From Tethya wilhelma (lineage: Eukaryota; Porifera; Demospongiae; Tethyida; Tethyidae): a stretch of 64,000 nt of DNA. Every line of letters starts with the position of its first letter. The stretch's first letter is position 1. Below the pieces are notes generated by a model. It searched no databases. It worked only from the letters and a program-made list of their open reading frames with translations, and was not told where the DNA came from. The stretch spans positions 33,874 to 97,873 of the forward strand of contig CAXIPT010000070.1 of NCBI GenBank assembly GCA_964030475.1, written 5' to 3'. The position numbers were made by a program, and so were the translations under genes. This document shows positions 49,275-61,184 of this stretch, piece after piece.

Positions 49275-52200
49275 AAGGCAAAATAAACGTTTTTTTGCAA
49301 AAAGTTTACTTTATGGTCTTAAAAAATTTGCTAAGTCCATAGTCACTCAAAGAAACTAAGTTGTTTATCTCTACCTTCAGAAAAAATTTTTTTTCACCAA
49401 CAATGTTTTTTACACCAGGATTTTGTTTCATGTATTGAAACCTGTAAAATTTCAGAAAAGTGTTTTTTTGTGCTGAAAAGTGTTTCAAAGGCAAAATAAA
49501 CTTTTTTTGCAAAAAGTGTACTTTATGCTCTTAGAAAATTTGCTAAGTCCATAGTCACTCAAAGAAACTAAGTTGTTTATCTCTACCTTCAGAAAAAAGT
49601 TTTTTTCACCAACAATGTTTTTTACACCAGGATACTGTTTCATGTATTGAAACCTGTAAAATTTTAGAAAAGTGTTTTTTTGTGCTGAAAAGTGTTTCCA
49701 AGGCATAATAAACTTTTTTTGCAAAAAGTGTACTTTAAGCTTTTAGAAAATTTTCTAAATCCATAGTCACTCACAAAAACTAAGTTTTTCATCTCTACCG
49801 TGAGACAACTTTGATTTACACAAACAATGTTTTTTACACCAGGTGAATGTTCCGTGTATAGAACATGTAAAATTTCACAAAAGTGTTTCTTTTGTGCTGA
49901 AAAGTGTTTCCAAGGCAAACTAAACGTTTTTTGCAAAAAGTGTACTTTATGGTCTTACTAAGTCAAAACTCGCTCAAGAAAACCAAGTTCTTTATCTATA
50001 CTCTGAGAAAATTTTGTCTTTCACCAAATATGTTTTTTACACAGTGAAAATGTTCCATGTGTTGAAAAAAGTAAAATTTTATAAAAGTGTTTCTCTTGTC
50101 CTGAAATGTGTTTTATGTTTTAAAGGAAAGTAAACGTTTTATAAACGAAACGAACTTTATGGTCTTAAAGTAAACGAAATGTGTTTTATGTTTTAAATGA
50201 CACAGAGAGAATGTTCCATGTGTTGAAAAAAGTAAAATTTCACAAAAGTGTTTCTTTTTTTGCTGAAAAATGTTTTAAAGGCAAAATAAACGTTTTTGGC
50301 AAAAAGTGTACTTTATGGTCTTAGAAAATTTTTTAATTCCATAGTCATTGAGTTTTTTATCTCTACCGTGAGATAACTTTGATTTTTACAAACAATGTTT
50401 TTTTACGCCAAGTGAATGTTCCATGTGTTGAAAAAAGTAAAATTTCACAAAAGTGTTTTTTTTGCGCTGAAAAGTGTTTTCAAGGCAAAATAAACTTTTT
50501 TGCAAAAAGTGTACATTATGGTCTTAAAAAGTTTCTAAGTCCACAGTTGCTTAAGAAAACTTAAGTTATTTATCTCTATCTTGAGAAAACTTTGTTTTTC
50601 AACAACAATTTTTTACACCAAGAAAATGTTTTTTGTATTGAACATGTAAAATTTCACAAAAGTGTTTCTTTTGTGCTCAAGAAAACTAGAACTAAGTTTT
50701 TCTTCTCTATTGTGAGAAAGCTTGTTTTTTACCAACAATATTTTTGACACAGAGAGAATGTTCCATGTGTTGAAAAAAGTAAAATTTTATAAAAGTGTTT
50801 CTCTTGTGCTGAAATGTGTTTTAAAGGAAAAATAAACGTTTTTTATAAAAAGTGTACTTTATGGTCTTAAAAAATTTGCTAAGTCCATAGTCACTCAAAA
50901 ACACTAAGTTCTTTATCTATACTGTGAGAAAATTTTGTCTTTTACCAACAATGTTTTTTACACCCAAAGAATGTTCCATGTGTTGAAAAAAGTAAAATTT
51001 TACAAAAGTGTTTCTTTTGTGCTGAAAAGTGTTTTCAAGACAAAATTAACGTTTTTTTGCAAAAAGTGTACTTTATGGCCTTAGAAAATTTCTTAAGTCC
51101 ACAGTCACTCAAGAAAACTAAGCTTTTCATATTTATCGTGAGAAAACTTTGATTTTCACCAACAATGTTTCTTACATAAAGAGAATGTTCCAAGTTTTGA
51201 AAAAAGTAAAATTTTACAAAGGTGTTTCTTTTTTGCTGAAAAGTGTTTTAAAGGTAAAATAAACGTTTTTGGCAAAAAGTGTACTTAGAAAATTTTTTAA
51301 GTCCATAGTCATTGAAGAAAACTAATTTTTTTATCTCTACAGTAAGATAACTTTGATTTTTACAAACAATGTTTTCTTACACCAAGTGAATGTTCCATGT
51401 GTTGAAAAAAGTAAAATTTCACAAAAGTTTTTTTTTTGCGCTGAAAAGTGTTTTTAAGGCAAAATAAACTTTTTTTGCAAAAAATATACTTTATGGTCTT
51501 TGAAAATTTTCTAAGTCTATAGTCACTCAAAGAAACTAAGTTGTTTATCTCTACCTTGAGAAAACTTTATTTTTCACAAACAATGTTTTTACACCAGGAA
51601 AATGTTCCATGTATTGAAACATGTAAAATTTCACAAATAGTCACTCAAAAATAATAAGTTTTTCATTTCTACTGTGAGAAAATTTTGTCTTTTACCAACA
51701 ACGTTATTCACACCAAAAGAATTTGAAAAAAGCAATATTTTACAAAAGCGTTTCTTTTTTGCTAAAAAGTGTTTTCAAGGAAAAATTAAACTTTTTTCCT
51801 TAAAAAATTTTCTAAGTTCACCGTCACTCAAGAAAACTAAGTTTTTCATATCTACCGTGATAAAACTTTGATTAGCACCAACAATGTTTTTTACACCAAG
51901 AGAATGTTGAATGTGTTGAAAAGAGTAAAATTTTAGAAAAGTGTTTCTCTTCTGCTGAAAAGTGTTTTGAAGGCAAAATAAACGTTTTTTGCAAAAAGTG
52001 TACTTTATAGTCACTCAAAGAAACTAAGTTGTTGATCTCTACCTTCAGAAAAATTTTTTTTCACCAACAATGTTATTTACACCAGGATAATGTTCCATGT
52101 ATTAAAACCTGTAAAATTTCAGAAAAGTGTTTTTTTGTGCTGAAAAGTGTTTCCAAAAAAATTTTAGAAAAGTGTTTTTTTGTGCTGAAATGTGTTTTCA

Positions 52201-55200
52201 AGGCAAAATAAACTTTTTTTGCAAAAAGTGTACTTTATGCTCTTAGAAAATTTTCTAAGTCCATAGTCACTCACGAAAACTAAGTTTTTCATCTCTACCG
52301 TTGAGAAAACTTTGTTTTTCACCAACAATTTTTATACACCAGGTGAATGTTCGATGTATAGAACATGTAAAATTTCACAAAAGTGTTTCTTTTGTGCTGA
52401 AAAGTGTTTTCAAACCAAAATAAACGTTCTTTGCAAAAAGTTTACTTTATGGTCTTAGAAAATTTTCTAATTTCATAGTTGCTAAAGAAAACTAAGTTCT
52501 TAATCTATACATTGAGAAAACTTTGTTTCTCACCAACAATTTTTTTTACACCAGGAGAATGTTCCATGTATTGAAGATATAAATTTTTACAAAAGAGTTT
52601 CTTTTTTGCTAAAAAGTGTTTTCAAGGAAAAATAAACGATTTTTGCAAAAAGTGTACTTTATGATCTTAGAAAATTTTCTAAGTCCAAGAAAACTAAGTT
52701 TTTCATCTCTACCGTGAGAAAGCTTTGTTTTTTACCGACAATATTTTTGACACAGAGAGAATGTCCCATGTGTTCAAAAAAGTAAAATTTTACAAAAGTT
52801 TTTGTTTTGTGCTGAATAGTGTTTTAAAGGAAAAATAAACGTTTTTTATAAAAAGTGTACTTTATTGTCTTAAAAAATTTTCTAAGTCCATAGTCACTCA
52901 AAACACTAAGTTCATTATCTATACTGTGAGAAAATTTTGTCTTTTACCAACAATATGTTTTACAATAAAAGAATGTTCCATGTGTTGAAAAAAGTAAAAT
53001 TTTACAAAAGTGTTTCTTTTGTGCTGAAAAGTGTTTTCAAGACAAAATAAACGTTCTTTGCAAAAAGTTTACTTTATGGTCTTAGAAAATTTTCTATATC
53101 CATAGTTGCTAAAGAAAACTAAGTTCTTTATCTATACATTGAGAAAACTTTGTTTCTCACCAACAATTTTTTTTACACCAGGAGAATGTTCCATGTATTG
53201 AAGATATAAATTTTTACAAAAGAGTTTCTTTGTTGCTAAAAGTGTTTTCAAGGCAAAATAAAGGTTTTTTGGAAAAAATGTACTTTATGGTTTTAGAAAA
53301 TTTTATAAGTCCGCAGTTTCTCAAGAAAACTAAGTTGTTTATTTCAACCCTGAGAAACTTTGTTTTTCACCAACAATTTTTTTACACCAGAAGAACGTTC
53401 TATGTATTGAACATGTAAAATTTCAGAAAAGTGTTTCTTTTGTGCTGAAAAGTGTTTTCAAGGTAAAATAAACATTTTTTGCAAAAAGTGTACTTTATGG
53501 TCTTAGAAAATTTTCTAAGTCCAAGAAAACTTACTTTTTCATCTCTACCGTGAGAAAGCTTTGTTTTTTACCAACAATATTTTTGACACAAAGAGAATGT
53601 TCCATGTGTTGAAAAAAGTAAAATTTCACAAAAGTGTTTCTTTTTTGCTGAAAAGTGTTTTAAAGGTAAAATAAACGTTTTTTGCAAAAAGTGTACTTTA
53701 TGGTCTTAGAAAATTTTTTAATTCCATAGTCATTGAGTTTTTTATCTCTACCGTGAGATAACTTTGATTTTTACAAACAATGTTTTTTTTACACCAAGTG
53801 AATGTTCCATGTGTTGAAAAAAGTAAAATTTCACAAAAGTTTTTTTTTTGCGCGGAAAAGTGTTTTCAAGGCAAAATAAACTTTTTTGCAAAAAGTGTAC
53901 ATTATGGTCTTATAAAATTTCTAAGTCCACAGTTGCTTAAGAAAACTTAAGTTATTTATCTCTACCTTTAGAAAACTTTGTTTTTCACCAACAATTTTTT
54001 TACACCAGTTGAATGTTCCATGTATAGAACATGTAAAATTTCACAAAAGTGTTTCTTTTGTGCTGAAAAGTGTTTTCAAACCAAAATAAACGTTCTTTGC
54101 AAAAAGTTTACTTTATGGTCTTACAAAATTTTCTATATCCATAGTTGCTAAAGAAAACTAAGTTCTTTATCTATACATTGAGAAAACTTTGTTTCTCACC
54201 AACAATTTTTTTACACCAGGAGAATGTTCCATGTATTGAAGATATAAATTTTTACAAAAAAGTTTTTTTTTGCTAAAAAGTGTTTTCAAGGCAAAATAAA
54301 GGTTTTTTGCAAAAAGTGTACTTTATGGTCTTAGAAAATTTTATAAGTCCGCAGTTTCTCTAGAAAACTAAGTTGTTTATCTCAACCCTGAGAAACTTTG
54401 TTTTTCACCAACAATTTTTTTACACTAGGAGAACGTTCCATGTATTGAACATGTAAAATTTCACAAAAGTGTTTCTTTTGTGCCGAAAAGTGTTTTCAAG
54501 GCAAAATAAACGTAATTTGCGAAAAGTGTACTTTATGGTCTTTGAAAAATTTCTATGTCCAAAGTCATACAAGAAAACAAAGTTTTTCTTCTCTATTGTG
54601 AGAAAGCTTTGTTTTTTACCAACAATATTTTTTACACAGAAAGAATGTTCCATGTGTTGAAAAAAGTAAAATTTTATAAAAGTGTTTCTCTTGTGCTTAA
54701 ATGTGTTTTAAAGGAAAAATAAACGTTTTTTATAAAAAGTGTACTTTATGGTATTAAAAAATTTGCTAAGTCCATAGTCACTCAAAAACACTAACTTCTT
54801 TATGTATACTGGGAGAAAATTTTGTCTTTTTCCAACAATGTTTTCTACACCAAAAGAATGTTCCATGTGTTGAAAAAAGTAAAATTTTACAAAAGTGTTT
54901 CATTTTTGCTGAAAAGTTTTTTCAAGGCAAAATAAACGTTGTTTGCAAAAAGTGTACTATTTGGTCTTTAAAATTTTCAAAGTCCATATATAGTCACTGA
55001 AGAAAACTAGGTCTGTCATCCTTACCGTGAGAAAACTTTTATTTTCACACACAATGTTTTTTACACCAAGAGAATGTTCCATGTTTTGAAAAAAGTAAAA
55101 TTTTACTACAGTGATTCTCTTGTGCTGAAAAGTTTTTTCAAGGCAAAATAAACGTTTATTGCCAAAAGTGTACTTTTTAGTCTTAGAAAATTTTCTAATT

Positions 55201-55313
55201 CCACAGTCGCTCAAGAAAACTAAGTTCTTTATCTCTACCTTGAGAAAAAAATTTTTTTCACCAACAATGTTTTTTACACCAGGAGAATATTCCATGCATT
55301 GAAATATGTAAAA
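49275..55313 (+). repeat. 213-bp satellite, subfamily B, direct block with higher-order repeats
   Basis: About 28 units. Multi-unit segments recur: 50325-50575 is almost the same as 53715-53965, and 52406-52610, 53040-53240 and 54075-54290 form a near-identical set. 49300-49510 and 49520-49730 are a near-identical pair. No gene. Confidence 0.9.
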
Positions 55314-55899
55314 TGTGACCCAATTTTGGAAAACAGACCAGATGTAGTAAAACTTTGTTTGTAGTAATCGGTGATTGTAGTGTAATTCGCGACGCGCACG
55401 CGAAATTAATTTTTTTCAACCAATGGGGAGGGGCACACCTTGGCGAGCTGCAGACGTGATTTTACGGGTGGGCCTGCTTCTATTGCTGAGATATAAGCGT
55501 TTGAATGCAGCTATGTCAGCCATGGCTAGCTTCTCTCCCGTTAGTACACGGGATGCGTTGCCATGTTCATTGATTTATAAGTACATGATGCAGCTGCTGT
55601 TGTGCATCTCATTATAATCTTGCATATTTAATGTGCAACAAAAAACAATGCATTGTTCATGAACTAAACACTTCTAGCAGAAAGAAATCTCTTCCAGATG
55701 ATCAGAAGATGGCCCACAGTGTTGCAGAATCGCTGGCTATTCCAGGAGCTGTTTATCTGTTCATAATAATGAATGAGTGTTTTGTACATTGTGTATAATA
55801 AATTTGCAATGAAATTTGTGGGGGAAAGAAGCTATGAAGTGTTATTAGTGCCAAAATTAGGCGATAGTACTTTTTAATATTATGAACATGGTTTTGATG

Positions 55900-56180
55900 A
55901 GTCTGAAGGCGGTCTTAATCATCAAGGCGCTACTACAGTACCATTCTGAAGGCAGTCTTGATCATTCTGAAGGCGGTTATGATCATGAAGGCGCTATACC
56001 ATTCTGAAGGCGGTCTTGATCATGAAGGCGCTATATCATTCTGAAGGTGGTTATGATCATGAAGGCACTATACCATTCTGAAGGCGGTCTTGATCATGAA
56101 GGCGCTATATCATTCTGAAGGTGGTTATGATCATGAAGGCACTATACCATTCTGAAGGCGGTCTTGATCATGAAGGCGCT
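55900..56180 (+). repeat. Minisatellite arm, left (about 37-bp unit)
   Basis: About seven copies of a unit holding two ...gaaggcg... half-units with tcatgatca-like spacers. The half-units are similar to each other, so the array grew from a shorter ancestor. The same array, inverted, is at 56660-56990. Confidence 0.8.
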
Positions 56181-56252
56181 TACTACTATTCTGAAAACCA
56201 CAACTTGTAGTCAATTGTCACCTAGCCAACTGGACACAATAATAATCCTTAC

Positions 56253-56645
56253 TCTTTGGGCCCCTGGTAACCATCCCCTGGACATGCTTTTAGGAACCCC
56301 CTGCTTCCTGTAGGGTGTGTCTCTTCCGCATGGATCTGGGACTGAGTGGGAGGAGAAGGGTGGGGGGAAGGGAGGGCAGAAGAAGTACGAGACCAAGAGA
56401 TCAGAGAAGAGTGGGTCTTTGCTGAGCTGGAAAAAGTACAATTATGTGACCACAATAGTTTACAATGAGAGTTGATCACATGCACTGACTTGCTTGCCAG
56501 CTAGCTCCGCAAAGCGCATTAATTGTGTCATAGCTCCTCTGAGGGAGGGAGGGAGGGGAGAGGTTTGACCTTTGAACCCTACCAAATCAGCAACTATAAT
56601 GCCTGGAGTCTTCTGATTGCTCTGAGCCATATGCAGAGCAAGACC
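56253..56645 (-). pseudogene. Captured two-exon gene fragment, parent not identified
   Basis: On the minus strand, exon 1 (about 56645-56490) encodes GAGLALHMAQSNQKTPGIIV, then ADLVGFKGQ, and ends RFAELAGKQ at a GTCAGTG donor. A 63-bp intron (56427-56489) ends in a pyrimidine-rich ttttccag. Exon 2 (56426-56253) is exactly 58 codons, starts LSKDPLFSDLLVSYFFC, includes a proline-rich PPFPPPFSS, ends GWLPGAQR, and is followed by a GTAAGG donor. Both junctions are phase 0 and no stop is present, so these look like real exons carried by the element together with their introns. The exon 1 start is lost in the minisatellite. The base composition is richer in G+C than the surroundings. I could not identify the donor gene. 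Confidence 0.6.
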
Positions 56646-56659
56646 AGCGCCTTCATAAT

Positions 56660-56990
56660 TCATGATCAAGACCACCTTCAGAATGGCAGTAGTGCCTTCA
56701 TGATCAAGACCGCCTTCAGAATGATATAGCGCCTTTATGAACAAGACCGCCTTCAGAATGGTATAGCGCCTTCATGATCCTAACCGCCTTCAGAATGGTA
56801 TAGCGCCTTCATGATCATAACCGCCTTCAGAATGGTATAGCGCCTTCATGATCATAACCGCCTTCAGAATGATATAGCGCCTTCATGATCATAACCGCCT
56901 TCAGAATGATATAGCGCCTTCATGATCTTGACTGCCTTCAGAATGGTATAGCGCCTTCATGATCAAGACCGCCTTCAGAATGATCAAAAC
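56660..56990 (-). repeat. Minisatellite arm, right (inverted array)
   Basis: About nine copies of the same unit on the other strand (gccttcatgatcataaccgc), able to pair with the left array as a long stem. Confidence 0.8.
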
Positions 56991-57604
56991 CATGTTCATA
57001 ATATTGAGAGTACAATCACCTAATTTTGGCACTAATAACACTTCATAAGAAGCTAAGCGCTTCTTATTACGGGCAATAAGTATTAGCTAAACTATTTCTT
57101 ACAGTTAGAATAGCTATAGATGCATGCGTTAATACTGGGCGCTTGTTTCTGCGGCATTTATAGCCTAGTTACTCTAGTTACAGACCACCCGCTACATTAT
57201 TCTACTTAGTAGACTTACTTACCTCGTTGGTAAATACTCCTGGAAGGCTCCCTGGTCTTCTGTGTCTTTAAAAAGGCTCATAAAGTAAGTTTTAATTAGC
57301 GCTTCAACTAACTTCATGCATATTCTGATACTACACTAAAATTGTACCACAAACATAAATTGTTTGTAACACGGATAGTATACGGAGTTTGTATACTCGC
57401 TCTTAGCAACGTATTTGCTCACGATTTTAGCGAGTAAAATTGGAATGAACGGTCGGTATATTTGAGCTCATATCTCCAAAACTATAGCGCCTAGCCGCTT
57501 CAAATTTGGAAAATAGCTAGCTGCAATGACGTAGATTACAATGCAAGTGCTATCTCAAAATTCGCAAATTACAACATCTGGTCGGTTTTCCAAAATTTGG
57601 TCAC

Positions 57605-59033
57605 GAATTTCAGCAAAGTGTTTCTTTTGTGCTGAAAAGTGTTTCCAAGGCAAAATAAACGTTTTTTGCAAAAAGTGTACTTTATGATCTTAGAAAATTT
57701 TCAGTCGCTCAAGAAAACTAAGTTCTTTATCTATACTTCGAGAAAATTTTGTCTTTCACCAAATATGTTTTATACACCAAGAGAATGTTCCATGTTTTGA
57801 AAAAGTAAAATTTTACAAAAGAGTTTCTTTTTTGCTAAAAAGTTTTTTCAAGGCAAAATAAACGTTTTTTGCAAAAAGTTTACTTTACCGTCTTTGAAAA
57901 TTTTTTTAGTCCACATTTTCTCAAGAAAACAAAGTTGTTTATCTCTAACTTGAGAAAACTTGTTTTTCACCAACAATTTTTTTTAAACCAGGAGAATGTT
58001 CCATGTATTGAACATTTAAAATTTCTGAAAAGTGTTTCTTTTGTGCTGAAAACTGTTTTCAGGAAAAATAAACGTTTTTTGCAAAAAGTGTACTTTATGG
58101 TCTTTGAAAATTTTCTAAGTCCAATGTCACTCAAGAAAACTAAGTTTTTCTTCTCTATTGTGAGAAAGCTTTGTTTTTTACCAACAATATTTTTAACACA
58201 GAGAGAATGTTCCATGTGTTGAAAAAATTAAAATTTTACAAATGTGTTTCTTTTGTGCTGAAAAGTTTTTTCAAGGCAAAACAAACCTTTTTTGCAAAAA
58301 GTGTACTTTATGGTCTTAGAAATTTTTATAAGTCCGCAGTTTCTCAAGAAAACTAAGTTGTTTATCTCAACCTTTAGAAACTTTGTTTTTCACGGACAAT
58401 TTTTTTACAATAGGAGAACTTTCCATGTATTGAACATGTATATTTTCTGAAAAGTGTTTCTTTTGTGCTGAAAAGTTTTTTCAAGGCAAAATAAACGTTT
58501 TTGGCAAAAAGTGTACTTTATTGTCTTAGAAAATTTTCTAAGACCATAGTCACTCAAGAAAACTAAGTTTTTCATCTCTACTGAGAGAAAGCTTTGCTTT
58601 TTACAACAATATTTTTGACACAGAGAGAATCTTCCATGTGTTAAAAAAAGTAAAATTTTACAAAAGTGTTTCTTTTGTGCTGAAAAGTGTTTTAAAGGAA
58701 AATAAACGTTTTTTGCAAAAAGTGTAGTTTATGGTCTTAGAAAATTTTATAAGTCAGCAGTTTCTCAAGAAAACTAAGTTGTTTATCTCAACCTTGAGAA
58801 ACTTTGTTTTTCACCAACAATTTTTTTACAATAGGAGAATGTTCCATGAATTGAACATGTAAATTTTCAGAAAAGTGTTTCTTTTGTCCTGAAAAGTGTT
58901 TTAAAGGAAAAATAAACGTTTTTTATAAAGTGTACTTAATAGTCTTAAAAAACTTTCTAAGTCCATAGTCACTCAAAAACACTAAGTTCTCCTATCTATA
59001 CAGTGAGAAAATTTTGTCTTTTACTAAAAATGT
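57605..59033 (+). repeat. 213-bp satellite, subfamily B, direct block
   Basis: About seven units, ending at an assembly join (59034). No gene. Confidence 0.9.
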
Positions 59034-59034
59034 N

Positions 59035-59668
59035 GCCAGCCACGTGGGGACTAAAATTATTTAGTGAGAAGCGAGTAGCTAGGAAAGAAGACCCAGGAGA
59101 CGGCTACTGGACTCAAGGAGGTGAGCGCTTGCTAGCAGAGAGATAGATTCTAGGTATAGTAAGTTCCAAGAACTAAAATAAGCCTCAAAATAACCTGTAC
59201 GCGATCGCAGTACAGGGAGAGGCAATACTTACGAGTAGAAAGCTACTGTATGTAAGCGCTTGGATTAGACAAGCACGTATAAAGCTTTAGCTTACCTTTC
59301 TGCCCATGTGCTGTAGCAAAATTCTGAGATCAGTCAGCTTATAGAGCACTGAGAACATTGAATAAACAATTCATTTTTGTGGCAGCTGCCTAGCTCATTA
59401 ATATTCACTACGGTCTGTTGCACAGCATAGCAACAGTTCTCCGTGTTAGCAACTAAATAAAAATAAACAGGGCGAACAATACGGTCTATATCTCTGCAAC
59501 AGAAGCAGCTCCACCCCTCAAATTTTGCGTGGAGCATGCTGCGATGTAGCGCAATGCACCCGTGCAGTAAAAAAAAAATTCGCGCAAAAACGCGAAATAA
59601 ACTAAAACCGCATTTTACTCTAAAAACAATAATTTCCCAAACGTCCGGTTTTCCCTTGGAGCCTCACA
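59035..59668 (-). mobile_element. MITE family I, copy 3 (left part missing at a join)
   Basis: Starts at gccagccacgtggggacta, which is internal in copies 1 and 2, and continues to a diverged right end (ttttcccttggagcctcaca). The first roughly 270 bases of the family are absent because of the n at 59034. Confidence 0.8.
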
Positions 59669-60979
59669 TATGACATTGTATTTTATTCATCCTATATAGG
59701 ATGAATGATTATGACAACTTACTTAAGTTAGAAGCAATCAAAGGTGCATCCTGTAAGAATTCATGGAGATGACCCTAGACTTAAGACTTTGACTCAGCCA
59801 GAAATAGTTCACGAAGCATGGTGATCACCCCACAAGGCCACATTCCTGCAAGAATCCCTGAAAATGTTGATTTAAGGGTTGGTATTATCATGTTAGATAC
59901 ATTAACTGCAGTAATACATAATTCCGGAAATTTCTGCGTTAAAAAATTTCACCCAACAAATTTTTAGTGTGAAATTGTTGTCATAGTATAACGGTATCTG
60001 TGACAGGCCATTAAAATTTATGTATAGTCACCGCAGACAACAAAGAATTTCTAAGCAAGAAAAGTGGCAGATCATCAGTTTTCACAAAAAAAGTAAAAAC
60101 TACAGTTATTAATTACATGAAACTATATATACCAGCAGTCCTATGATTTAGATGCATAAATCGATCTTTCTCTGTTCTACAAGTCAACTCTTGCATTTCT
60201 TCAGTGTCTTCAAAGGAACTTTAGGAAACAAACAGTAGCGAGTGTATACACACTCTAACAGCCATTCCATCTTGTTTGCGTTCTTTTTACGATTTAGCCA
60301 TTCCTGTGTCTCATTACATTTCCAATGTTTTTTTTTACTTGTTGTTCTCATTTTTCCATAATTCTACAAATAACATTTGTGTTGGTGTGTGTAGTTAGTA
60401 GTCTGGCAAGCCAGACTCACTGAGCCAGCGGCGGGCTGCTGCCGCGGAACTGGCAAGTTGTGTAGCCTGCTTGATACTGAAGTGAAACACACATCTAAGT
60501 CATTTGGAGGCAGGAGCTTATTATAAAATTTACTTGCCTTTCTATATGTTATGATAATCAAAGTCCTGATTCAAGAAGAGCAACCAGGTATCACAAAATA
60601 GTTCCAGAAAACTTCAGTGCATTTAATTCCAAATAACGCACACTTTTGTGTGTGGAAAGGGTCTTCAATTTGAATTTTCTAGAAGCTAATGAATTATGTA
60701 TGAGTGTAGAAATTAATGGTGGCCATATGGAGGAGGCGCTTTTTGCAGCTACTCAGCGAGAGGCGCTAAAAACCGATGGCAAAAGCGACTGTCCCTGAAG
60801 AAACCAAGTTCATTCGTTCAAAAATCAGCTTCTAAAAGTGTATAGTCTCTGAGAAAAGTTGAGCCAAGATAGAAGAAGAGGATGGAGAAGAAGAAGAAGA
60901 GGAAGATGGTGAAAATTGGAGGTTTGGCATATGTGTGTTTGTTACTTTAGCGATGCTTGGTTTTAGGCCATGTTTTTGG
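59668..60979 (+). repeat. Direct duplication, copy 1 (with a 505-bp deletion)
   Basis: Nearly identical to 61185-63013 but lacking the part equal to 61766-62270. The left half contains a perfect palindrome ATTCATCCTATATAGGATGAAT-like core near 59697 (18 of its bases: tcatcctatataggatga). It ends at an n (60980). Small open frames here are not convincing genes. Confidence 0.8.
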
Positions 60980-60980
60980 N

Positions 60981-61184
60981 ATGTGCATCTTATCTACAGC
61001 CATGGTTATTGCGCTCAAAATTTTTGTGGTAGGTGTTAGATCTCAGCGGCAACTGTTTTGTGAATATTTCCGGAGGTGACAGGCATCATCATAGCAAATA
61101 TACTCTGTACAAATGAAGAACAGTTTGTTGGTGAATGCCTGGTGTTATTTCCAATTTATTTGGATGGTGTGAAAAGGGTATCTT
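60981..61184. other. Interval between the duplicated copies
   Basis: About 200 bases of unique, non-coding sequence. I see nothing else in it. Confidence 0.4.

Larger units (their letters stand above)
55834..57046. mobile_element. Inverted-repeat element with minisatellite arms and captured exons (1,213 bp)
   Basis: Ends are inverted repeats: ATGAAGTGTTATTAGTGCCA, continuing through aaaattagg and on for about 75 bp with few differences. The 8-bp sequence AAGAAGCT flanks it on both sides (55826-55833, 57047-57054) and is present once in the unoccupied site at 18506-18513 (as gagaagct). Inside the ends lie arrays of a roughly 37-bp unit (catgaaggcgctataccatt, then ctgaaggcggtcttgat), one array inverted relative to the other. 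Between them is a unique, GC-richer core with two spliced-looking exons. Confidence 0.85.
55314..57604 (+). mobile_element. MITE family II, copy 2, interrupted by another element
   Basis: Left part 55314-55833 and right part 57055-57604 together match 17992-19063. Ends are tgtgacccaattttggaaaa and ttttccaaaatttggtcac. The surrounding satellite (gtaaaattt-cacaaaagtg) is split, with AAT on both sides. The insertion at 55834-57046 is absent from copy 1. Confidence 0.85.

Noticed and set aside
56211..56441. A free-standing minus-strand gene with its own start codon
   Set aside because: The start codon lies in the intron just before a splice acceptor. The stretch is better explained as an internal exon of a captured gene fragment.
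25670..59033. Dozens of 60-134-codon open frames in the satellite blocks
   Set aside because: They are shifted copies of the same repeat-unit translation, broken irregularly by stops and frameshifts. They are described through the satellite, not as genes.
60395..60460. A possible tRNA or structured RNA in the GC-rich hairpin stretch
   Set aside because: No cloverleaf, no A/B box pattern and no CCA-proximal pairing could be found. It is part of a duplicated repeat.
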